NCBI GenBank assembly: GCA_009746045.1
Contig: RPFO01000080.1
Location: 10,783,423-10,815,922 of the forward strand
Direction: 5' to 3'
DNA: 32,500 nucleotides
Source of the DNA: Mesostigma viride
Taxonomy: Eukaryota; Streptophyta; Mesostigmatophyceae; Mesostigmatales; Mesostigmataceae
The notes beneath the pieces are model-generated. The model did not search any database and was not told the origin of the DNA. It saw nothing but the letters and a program-made list of their open reading frames with translations. The position numbers and the translations under genes are program-made. Numbering within the stretch: position 1 is the stretch's first letter; each line of letters starts with the position of its first letter. Positions 23,820-32,500 of the stretch are shown here, piece after piece.

Positions 23820-25279
23820 ACCCTGACAAAAATACGGACTTGAAGTATTCAGGTCGAACGGGGAAAGTTGGACCGGTCGAACCGTACCAAATTTTAGTTC
23901 CGCATGCAGGGCGGGGCGAGCGTCGCGTGGAACGCACCAGGCTGGGCAGTGGCAATGGGTAAAGTGAACGTGAATAATAAAAGCGGCATGGTCGGGGCAA
24001 AAAATGTTAATGAAACAAAGCGACGTGATGACCATAGTTGTTGCTGGCTGGCGATGGCGGGCGACGTAGCATGTAAAATTGGGATGGGGAATGCGAATTC
24101 CTGGCTTTTATACATCAAAAGTTTGTATTGGAAGAGTACGTATGAAACTTTCTGAGCTGGCGGGGCGTCAACCCCGTGCTACCTGCGTGGGAGAGGTCCG
24201 TGTCGCTATGGCATTTGCTGTACAATAGCCAGCGACCTGGACATTGAACGTCGTTATCAGATTGTTTTGTTTCAGTGTCGTCATTCTTCAGTTTTACGTA
24301 TTTCACGCCTTGTAAAATCATTTTTGCTGTTCATGGAAGACGTGGGATGGGGCAAACGAATGTCTGGTGTCACCATAGACAGTTGCGATTGAGCGCTGGA
24401 TTGCTTGGCACGGGACGAACGCTGGCGATGGCGATTTGTGTCAAAGATGTGGTCAATGTATCTGCTTTTATCTAATGTGATTTACGTTTACCGTAATCTT
24501 ATGCAATTTCCTTTTTTCCAGACGAATTTTCTTGGTCGCAGCGTGCACATACCGGACCAAGAGTCTGTCTTCCATTGTCGTATCCGTGGGGTGCGTCCTC
24601 TTCATTCTCCTTGGGAATGTCATTGCCACGTTATCCGTGTTGCTTTCTTCTGGAACAGGCTGGGCAGGGAAAGCCCATGATTGCTCATGGATGATTTCTC
24701 GTGCACCAATTTTGGGAGTCGTTGACTGCTGTGCTTCCTGACGTTGATGGTGGTTTTGCGTGTGATAAGCTGCCTTGCTTTGCACATGGGTTTTCACTGG
24801 GCTATATGGGTGAAGATGAGCAACTAGGGGTGTGTCATGCTGTGCTATATTGCTTCCATCCAGCATATCCAAAGTTAGACTTGCTCTAATGGCTGTGCAA
24901 TATTTGTGTTGTGCAGATTTTTACTGGGCTGAAGCCAAATTCACGCATGGGTAGACAGTTTGCTGCACGTGAATTTTTACTGGGCTGTACGTGCAGGTGG
25001 GCAACCATGTGTTGTGCCATATTTTTCTACATGGATTCATCATACTTGCTGTCAAACGTAGGCCCCATTCGCTTGCACACTGAATTTTGCTTTGCTGGCT
25101 GTGTAATTTTGATGTCTCATTGTGCAGGCGTGCCCGCTACCTGATCAACCAGGTGTGCTTTGCATTGTGCCAGCGGGGCCATGTTTGTTTCCTTTGCACG
25201 TGTAGGCAGGCAGGCTGGCAGGGGACATGGGGCACGAGGCTTGGGGCGTGGGGTATGTGGCATGGGTCAGGCAGGCAGG

Positions 25280-25303
25280 CAGCCAGCCAGCCAGCCAGCC
25301 AGC
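25280..25303. repeat. (CAGC)6 microsatellite, L-C array 1
   Basis: 24 bp, bordered on the left by GCAGGCAGG where B has GCAGGCAGC, and on the right by GAGG where B has AAGG. Confidence 0.93.
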
Positions 25304-25642
25304 GAGGCAGCCACATGCACGAGATGTGATTATTGGCAAGCCAGCCAGCGGGGGCACCACAGGGAGGAGGGCATGGGGACAGGGGGAAGGGGGAGGGGGC
25401 GGGGGGCAGGGTCCAGGCGGCAGGGGGCAGGGGGAGCCTTTCTGAAGCTATGAGTCACAGGTCGTGGGGACTGGGGCATGGGACAGGCCCTCAGCCACGT
25501 GCACGTGATGTGGTCAGAGGCAAGACACAAGCAAGGGCACAGTGGGCAGGTGGGACGGGGCAGGGGACCTGGGGCACGAGCCATGAAACTTGGGGACATG
25601 GGGCACGAGGCTTGGGGCGTGGGGTATGTGGCATGGGTCAGG

Positions 25643-25802
<160 letters not shown>

Positions 25803-26261
25803 AAGGCAGCCACATGCACGAGATGTGATTATTGGCAAGCCAGCCAGCGGAGGCACCACAGGGAGGAGGGCATGGGGACAGGGGGAGGGGGGGAGGGGGC
25901 GGGGGCAGGGTCCAGGCGGCAGGGGGCAGGGGGAGCCTTTCTGAAGCTATGAGTCACAGGTCGTGGGGACAGGGGGCGGGGGGCAGGGTCCAGGCGGCAG
26001 GGGGCAGGGGGAGCCTTTCTGAAGCTATGAGTCACAGGTCGTGGGGACTAGGGCATGGGGCAGGCCCTCAGCCACCTGCACGTGATGTGGTCAGAGGCAA
26101 GTCACAAGCAGGGGCACAGTGGGCAGGTGGGACGGGGCAAGGGACCTGGGGCACGAGCCATGGGGAGTGGGGCGTTGGGCAGGCAGGTAGGGGTGGTACA
26201 TACGCACATGCCCTGCCATGCCCTGCCCTGGGTTGTCACACGTTGTTATGGGGTGCATATT

Positions 26262-26264
<3 letters not shown>

Positions 26265-26300
<36 letters not shown>
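26265..26300. repeat. (CAGC)9 microsatellite, L-C array 3
   Basis: 36 bp after GTGCATATTTGC, the same as L-B array 3; absent at this site in L-A. Confidence 0.95.
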
Positions 26301-26819
26301 AAGGCAGCCACATGCACGAGATGTGATTATTGGCAAGCCAGCTAGCGGGGGCACCACAGGGAGGAGGGCATGGGGACAGGGGGAAGGGGGGAGGGGGCGG
26401 GGGGCAGGGTCCAGGCGGCAGGGGGCAGGGGGAGCCTTTCTGAAGCTATGAGTCACAGGTCGTGGGGACTAGGGCATGGGGCAGGCCCTCAGCCACGTGC
26501 ACGTGATGTGGTCAGAGGCCAGTCACAAGCAGGGGCACAGTGGGCAGGTGGGACGGGGCAGGGGACCTGGGGCACGAGCCATGAAACTTGGGGCATGGGG
26601 AGTGGGGCGTTGGGCAGGCAGGTAGGGGTGGTACACACGCACATGCCCTGCCATGCCCTGCGATCCCGCAAAAGGGCACCGTGGGGTCTTGTGGGTTGTC
26701 ACACGTTGTTATGGGGTGCATATTTGCAGGGACATGAAGATGGGTGACCGCGCCGTAACCGAGACGTGTGTGGTGGCAACATGCCGCCTGGATACCAGCT
26801 GGCCTTGCCTCGTTAGATA

Positions 26820-26845
26820 CATTTATCAAAGAGACAACCATTTAT
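26820..26845. repeat. Small insertion with 7-bp direct repeat, only in L-C
   Basis: CATTTAT (26820-26826), CAAAGAGACAAC (26827-26838), CATTTAT (26839-26845). A and B have a single CATTTAT here, so C gained 19 bp, or A and B lost it by deletion between the repeats. Insertion in C is simpler because A and B branch differently. It resembles templated repair or a transposon footprint. Confidence 0.75.
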
Positions 26846-27581
26846 GGCTGCATGTGATGGCGTGCCCTTGCGGTGGTCACAGTGGTCACAGTGAGGGCCT
26901 GTGGTTGCCCCATACTGGTGGTGGTTGTAAAGAAGTTAGCGAATACAAAACTTTCTTTCTTAAGGTGATTTTGAAGTGGGCATGAGCGATCGTGCACATG
27001 GTAACATTTGATGGCCATTCCATGGTGAAGTTGGGAATTGGATGGGATTGTTTGATAAAGATGCGGTGGTGTGTCTTAAAATGAGCTGTGCTAATCTCAT
27101 TATGAAGTGCTCAAGACAACTCATTATAATAAATCAGAGTTGGAACAAACATTGTCTGCATCATGCCCCAACTTGAACACTACATGAAGTGTGACACCTA
27201 TGCTACGTGTGTTGCGGGCTAGCTGTGTCAGCAAACAATTTTAGCTTTTAGCCCTCAAATCGTGTCCAACTCGCGCCTCACAATAGGAGCCAGTTGCACC
27301 TTGCATGGTAATGTCCACAAACTAACCTAAAACAGTTTAGTGTCCATACTGGGACCAAAGCACACTCATATAGGGATTTTGGTCTGGCAGGCCCCCAGCG
27401 GCTTGGCCGGCCAGGGCGGCATATTCTGACCTGGCCTGGCCCCAAGGGCATTCCCAAAAGGGTAGGGAAACATGCCACGAACTACACCCAGATGTTGCTG
27501 GATGACCTACTCATCCCAGCCATAACTCATAAAAAATGACTACAATATTTGGAACGAATCCATGCATCGATGCTCCTACAC

Positions 27582-27597
27582 CACTACAATACGGTTC
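27582..27597. repeat. Left terminal inverted repeat of the CACTA-type element
   Basis: CACTACAATACGGTTC, matching the reverse complement of 28044-28059 except for one base at position 13. Confidence 0.88.
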
Positions 27598-27718
27598 GTA
27601 GGAGACGCGAAATGAGTGAGAATGTTACCCGAGCGGTAACGAGGATTTGCACCGTTGATTTTAACATATGTTTCTTTTTTTGCGCCATTTGGCGAGCATC
27701 GACTGGAGCCTGAACCTA

Positions 27719-27770
27719 GCGGGGGAATCGTGCGGGGGAATCTTGCGGGGGAATCTTGCGGGGAAAAATT
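27719..27770. repeat. 13-bp tandem repeat x4 inside the CACTA-type element
   Basis: Four units of GCGGGGGAATCKT type: two end CTT, one CGT, and the last is degenerate (GCGGGGAAAAATT). It lies 137 bp from the left end. CACTA elements often carry subterminal repeats bound by their transposase, but this run is rather internal and GC-rich, so that role is only a possibility. Confidence 0.8.
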
Positions 27771-28043
27771 CCGAACGTGATTTTAGCGAAGTCCTACTAT
27801 ACTTTGCTTGGTACACGGTACTACAGTTTCGTCACTGAAAATTTTCTGTAGTTGCGTTGGTTTTTCGTACGTTCCGCTGAAATTTTTGTGTTCAGTGCCC
27901 AGATCACAATTTGATCCGGGCGCAAAATGATTGGCTGTACGGTACGAACCAAAAACGAAATTTTAGTATCTAAGTTCCGCAGCGCTTGCTGAATTTGCCC
28001 CGGAAGCCCGGGGGCACTTTCCCCGCTGAAAAAGGTGTCCGCG

Positions 28044-28059
28044 GAAGCGTATTGTAGTG
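28044..28059. repeat. Right terminal inverted repeat of the CACTA-type element
   Basis: GAAGCGTATTGTAGTG, ending in the TAGTG typical of the superfamily, followed by the AC target duplication and then CAATCAG of the host site. Confidence 0.88.
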
Positions 28060-28567
28060 ACCAATCAGTTTTCTGCACCGCCATAGCCTCGAATTTGCAT
28101 GTACATAATTATTTCGTCCCCGCAGTGGACCTTTAGCGAGATGACTTGCCTGAACGTGTTAAGACGGGGAGCGTGCCAGGAAACGGCTCGACGCTGGGAA
28201 AAGCAGGGGGCTCCGCCTGCGGACGGGCCGTACGAAGCCGAAATTTTATGGCTCCCGCTGGCCCCCCCGCCTCGGCGCCCTCGGCCACTGCCCCTTCGCG
28301 CTGCGCGCCCCGCGTGGCGCCGGCGTTCCCGAGGACGCACCCCGCGGGTGTACGCGCCAATCGCCCGCTCAGGCGCCAAAAAGTCCGGGCCCCGAAGGGG
28401 CCCCCAACTTGTCAACTACTATATTACGATCGTGTTGCGCAAGGGAGAAACCCGAACATCCTGACACCGCCGCGGGCGCCGTACCGTACGGCCTGATCGC
28501 ACCCCCACGAACGCCTACTATTCCTGAAATCCTGCGGAGCCGCGAGTTACGGCCCGTAACCGCTCGC

Positions 28568-29297
28568 CTGAACGCCGTCACACCCTCCTAAGATCGAGTG
28601 TCAGCAGTTCTGAACGGAATCTGAATTCAGCAAAATGCGCGAGAAATGCCGGGGGGCATATACGGCTGATTAACTTGTTACTACGGGAAGGATCTCTATC
28701 CAAACATCCTACTTGATTTACTAAGGGTTCAGACTGAACGGGAATTCTCTAGTGTTCAGAATGAACGGGAAATGTGCAGAAATTTAAGTTCGAACCCTAT
28801 TCTGAACGGTTTTTCGGTTAAATTTTCGGTTCGGCCTACTTCTTACGCAATTTCTGTGCCAATTTTAACGAGATGACTGAACTGAACGTGTTCAGACGGG
28901 GAGCGTTGCAAAAAACGGCTCGAAACTCTGAAAAGCAGGGGGCTCAGCCCAAAAAACGGCCGTACGTAACCGAAATTTCGGGCTCCCGCTGGCCCCCCGC
29001 CTCGGCGCCCTCGGCCACTGCCCCTTCGCACTGCGCACCCCGCGTGGCGCCGGCGTTCCCGAGGACGCACCCCGCGGGTGTACGCGCCAATCGCCCGCTC
29101 AGGCGCCAAAAAGTCCGGGCCCCGCAGGGGCCCCCAACTTGTCAACTACTTAACTACGATCGTGTTGCGCAAGGGAGAAACCCGAACATCCTGACATCGC
29201 CGCGGGCGCCGTACCGTACGGCCTGATCGCACCCCCACGAACGAGGGCAAATCCTGAAATCCTGCGGAGCCGCGAGTAACGGCCCGTAACCGCTAGT
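28568..29297. repeat. Divergent monomer (type V, 730 bp)
   Basis: Has GGCTGATTAACTTGTTACTACG, CTCTATCC, ACATCCTACTTGATTTACTAAGGG, and a second dyad altered to GTTCAGAATGAAC. The loop at 28925-28960 is GGGGGCTCAGCCC, and the C run is shortened (CTGGCCCCCCGC). Intermediate between type I and type IV. Confidence 0.85.
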
Positions 29298-30762
29298 CTG
29301 AACGCCGTCACACCCTCCTAAGATCGAGTCTTACCTATTCTGAACAGAAGCTGAATTCAGCAAAATGCGCAAGAAATGCCGGGGGGCATATACGGCTGGG
29401 AGGAAGAGTTTATACACGAAGGATCTCTCTCCAAACAAAATACTAGAAATACTAAGGGTTCAGACTGAACGGGAAATTTCGACTGTTCAGACTGAACGAG
29501 AAGTGTGCGGAAAATTTAGTTCGAACCCTATTTTGAACGGTTTGTCGGTTAAATTTTCGGTTCGGCCTACTTCCCACGCAATTTTCGTGCCAATTTTAGC
29601 GGGATGACACAACTGAACGTGTTCAGACGGGGAGCGTGGCAAAAAACGGCTAGAAACTGTGAAAAGCAGGGGGCTCAGCCCCAAAAACGGCCGTACGGAA
29701 CCGAAATTTTTGGGCTCCCGCTGGCCCCCCCGCCTCGGCGCCCTCGGCCACTGCCCCTTCGCACTGCGCACCCCGCGTGGCGCCGGCGTTCCCGAGGACG
29801 CATCCCGCGGGTGTACGCGCCAATCGCCCGCTCAGGCGCCAAAAAGTCTGGGCCCCGCAGGGGCCCCCAACTTGTCAACTACTTAACTACGATCGTGTTG
29901 CGCAAGGGAGAAACCCGAACATCCTGACATCGCCGCGGGCGCCGTACCGTACGGCCTGATCGCACCCCCACGAACGAGGGCAAATCCTGAAATCCTGCGG
30001 AGCCGCGAGTAACGGCCCGTAACCGCTAGTCTGAACGCCGTCACACCCTCCTAAGATCGAGTCTTACCTATTCTGAACAGAAGCTGAATTCAGCAAAATG
30101 CGCAAGAAATGCCGGGGGGCATATACGGCTGGGAGGAAGAGTTTATACACGAAGGATCTCTCTCCAAACAAAATACTAGAAATACTAAGGGTTCAGACTG
30201 AACGGGAAATTTCGACTGTTCAGACTGAACGAGAAGTGTGCGGAAAATTTAGTTCGAACCCTATTTTGAACGGTTTGTCGGTTAAATTTTCGGTTCGGCC
30301 TACTTCCCACGCAATTTTCGTGCCAATTTTAGCGGGATGACACAACTGAACGTGTTCAGACGGGGAGCGTGGCAAAAAACGGCTAGAAACTGTGAAAAGC
30401 AGGGGGCTCAGCCCCAAAAACGGCCGTACGGAACCGAAATTTTTGGGCTCCCGCTGGCCCCCCCGCCTCGGCGCCCTCGGCCACTGCCCCTTCGCACTGC
30501 GCACCCCGCGTGGCGCCGGCGTTCCCGAGGACGCATCCCGCGGGTGTACGCGCCAATCGCCCGCTCAGGCGCCAAAAAGTCTGGGCCCCGCAGGGGCCCC
30601 CAACTTGTCAACTACTTAACTACGATCGTGTTGCGCAAGGGAGAAACCCGAACATCCTGACATCGCCGCGGGCGCCGTACCGTACGGCCTGATCGCACCC
30701 CCACGAACGAGGGCAAATCCTGAAATCCTGCGGAGCCGCGAGTACGGCCCGTAACCGCTAGT

Positions 30763-31475
30763 CTGAACGCCGTCACACCCTCCTAAGATCGAGTCTCACC
30801 TATTCTGAACAGAAGCTGAATTCAGCAAAATGCGCAAGAAATGCCGGGGGCATATACGGCTGAAACTTGTTACACGAAGGATCTCTATCCAAACATCCTA
30901 CTGATACTAAGGGTTCAGACTGAACGGGAAATTTCGTGTTCAGACTGAACGAAATGTGCGAAAATTTAGTTCGAACCCTATTTTGAACGGTTTTCGGTTA
31001 AATTTTCGGTTCGGCCTACTTCCCACGCAATTTTCGTGCCAATTTTAGCGAGATGACAACTGAACGTGTTCAGACGGGGAGCGTGGCAAAAAACGGCTAG
31101 AAACTGTGAAAAGCAGGGGGCTCAGCCCCAAAAACGGCCGTACGAACCGAAATTTTTGGGCTCCCGCTGGCCCCCCCGCCTCGGCGCCCTCGGCCACTGC
31201 CCCTTCGCACTGCGCACCCCGCGTGGCGCCGGCGTTCCCGAGGACGCACCCGCGGGTGTACGCGCCAATCGCCCGCTCAGGCGCCAAAAAGTCTGGGCCC
31301 CGCAGGGGCCCCCAACTTGTCAACTACTTAACTACGATCGTGTTGCGCAAGGGAGAACCCCGAACATCCTGACACCGCCGCGGGCGCCGTACCGTACGGC
31401 CTGATCGCACCCCCACGATCGAGGGCAAATCCTGAAATCCTGCGGAGCCGCGAGTTACGGCCCGTAACCGCCGGC
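30763..31475. repeat. Deletion-rich monomer (713 bp), blend of types I and V
   Basis: Compared with type I it has many separate 1-4 nt losses (for example GGTTTTCGG for GGTTTGTCGG, TTTCGTGTTCAG for TTTCGACTGTTCAG, GACGCACCCGCGGG for GACGCATCCCGCGGG, GATGACAACTG for GATGACACAACTG). Most remaining bases are those shared by types I and V. Real decay is possible, but the pattern also looks like a consensus from mixed copies. From about 31240 on it matches the end of array 1 before L-A. Confidence 0.8.
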
Positions 31476-31904
31476 CTGAACGCCGTCACACCCTCCTAAG
31501 ATCGAGTCTGAGGTGTTCTGAACAGAAACCGAATTCAGCAAAATGCGCGAGAAATGCCGGGGGGCATATACGGATGGGGGGGATGTTGTTTGCCGAATCT
31601 AAATCTACAAAACATCCTACTTGATTTACTAAGGGTTCAGACTGAACGGGAAATTTCGAGTGTTCAGACTGAACGAAAATTGAGTTCGAACACATTTCTG
31701 AACGGGTTTTTTGTTCAATATTCGGTTCGGCCTACTTCCCACGCAATTTCCGTGCAATTTTTTGCGAGATGAGTGAACTGAACGTGTTCAGACGGGGAGC
31801 ATGGGAAAAAACGGCTCGAAACTGTGAAATGCAGGGGGCTCAGCCCGCCTAACGGCCGTACGAAACTGAAATTTTCGGGCTCCCGCTGGCCCCCCCCGCC
31901 TCGG

Positions 31905-32500
31905 ACCCTGACAAGAATACGTACTTGAAGTGTTCAGGTTGAACGGGGAAAGTTGGACCGGTCGAACCGTACCAAATTTTAGTTCGCATGCAGGGCGGGG
32001 CGAGCGTCGCGTCGAACGCACCAGGCTGGGCAGTGGCAATGGGTAAAGTGAACGTGAATAACAAAAGCGGCAAAAAATGTTAATGAAACAAAGCGACGTG
32101 CTGCGGAAGCAACCATAGTTGTTGCTGGCTGGCGATGGCGGGCGACGTAGCATGTGAAATTGGGATGGGGAATGCGAATTCATGGCTTTTATACATCAAA
32201 ATTTTGTATTGGAAGAGTACGTACGAAACTTTCTGAGCTGGCGGGGCGTCAACCCCGTGCAACCTGCGTGGGAGAGGTCCGTGTCGCTATGGCATTTGCT
32301 GTATAATAGCCAGCGACCTGGAAATTGAACGTCGTCATCAGATTGTTTTGTTTCAGTGTCGTCATTTTTCAGTTTTACGTATTTCACGCCTTGTAAAATC
32401 AGTTTTGCTGTTCATGGAAGACGTGGGATGGGGCAAACGAATGTCTGGTGTCACCATAGACAGTTGCGATTGAGCGCTGGATGGCTTGGCACGGGACGAA
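31905..32500. repeat. Long interspersed segment L, copy D (first 596 bp)
   Basis: Starts after CGCCTCGG like the others and continues to the window end. It follows copy A at a constant offset of 24,698 and shares A-specific states: no ATGGTCGGGGC insertion after AAAGCGGC, GACGTGCTGCGGAAGC, and GGATGGCTTGG where B/C have GGATTGCTTGG. It is therefore A-type, not B/C-type. Confidence 0.93.

Larger units (their letters stand above)
27582..28059. mobile_element. CACTA-type (EnSpm) miniature inverted-repeat element, 478 bp
   Basis: Starts CACTACAATACG and ends CGTATTGTAGTG, perfect 12-bp terminal inverted repeats; 15 of 16 positions match if extended (G/C mismatch, then TTC). The flanks are AC (27580-27581) and AC (28060-28061). 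A (near 11042) and B (near 21432) have the uninterrupted CTACACCAATCAG, so the 2-bp duplication is read directly from empty sites. Known for the family: CACTA/EnSpm elements begin CACTA, end TAGTG and usually make 3-bp, sometimes 2-bp, target duplications. Too short for a transposase and none is seen, so it would need one supplied elsewhere. It contains a 13-bp repeat run at 27719-27770. Insertion postdates the B/C duplication. Confidence 0.87.
28132..31904. repeat. Satellite array 4
   Basis: A 3' partial monomer (28132-28567); full monomers at 28568 (730 bp, divergent), 29298 (733, type I), 30031 (732, type I with AGTACGG for AGTAACGG) and 30763 (713, deletion-rich); then a truncated type IV monomer (31476-31904) leading into L-D. 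Confidence 0.96.

Noticed and set aside
26653-26985. 110-codon forward frame in L-C
   Set aside because: It exists only because the 19-bp insertion bypasses a stop present in A and B; no family resemblance.
27821-28084. 87-codon reverse frame inside the CACTA-type element
   Set aside because: It runs across the terminal inverted repeat into host DNA, has no transposase motif, and the element is too short to be autonomous.
28500-28567. rRNA-like string GGAGCCGCGAGTTACGG suggesting an rDNA spacer
   Set aside because: It is part of every satellite monomer, and I see no adjoining conserved rRNA core, 5S gene or processing sequence.

Overview
The window is a repeat-dense eukaryotic nuclear region, probably heterochromatin or subtelomere-like DNA, with no protein-coding gene that I can support. 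There is no prokaryotic operon, rRNA, tRNA or CRISPR array. The eukaryotic reading rests on long homogenised tandem satellite, a CACTA-type miniature transposon, tetranucleotide microsatellites and intron-like splice signals. I cannot name the lineage; a GC-rich alga or protist is plausible but is a guess.

Two components alternate. The first is a satellite whose monomer is about 695-733 bp. The monomer start is taken as the CTGAACGCCGTCAC motif, which recurs at 227, 917, 1649, 2381, 3114, 3847, 4580, 5313, 6046, 6778 / 11552, 12250, 12948, 13657, 14352, 15058, 15791, 16524, 17257 / 21938, 22671, 23402 / 28568, 29298, 30031, 30763 and 31476. The second is a 3.8-4.3 kb non-satellite segment, here called L. 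It occurs at 7207-11115 (copy A), 17691-21501 (B), 23820-28131 (C) and 31905-32500 (D, cut by the window end). The layout is: flank 1-226, satellite array 1, L-A, array 2, L-B, array 3, L-C, array 4, L-D.

All L copies sit in the satellite in the same way. The left flanking monomer is cut after CGCCTCGG, and the right flank resumes about 140 bp earlier in monomer phase, so about 140 bp of satellite is present on both sides. L has a 5' moderately complex part, a middle part made of (CAGC)n arrays alternating with G-rich minisatellite modules, and a 3' part of ordinary composition. B and C are near twins. A and D share their flanking monomer and lie exactly 24,698 bp apart, so the satellite-L blocks themselves form a larger repeated structure.

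The strongest individual observations are: (1) a 478-bp CACTA-type miniature element present only in L copy C (27582-28059), with empty sites in A and B giving its exact ends and a 2-bp target duplication; (2) a set of dyad motifs built on GTTCAG/CTGAAC repeated in most monomers; (3) (CAGC)40 arrays in B and C identical in length and interruption position, implying very recent duplication; (4) one monomer (30763-31475) that looks like a deletion-rich blend of two subtypes and may be an assembly consensus artefact. The many open frames are by-products of GC-rich satellite sequence and of a tetranucleotide repeat that has no stop in any frame.
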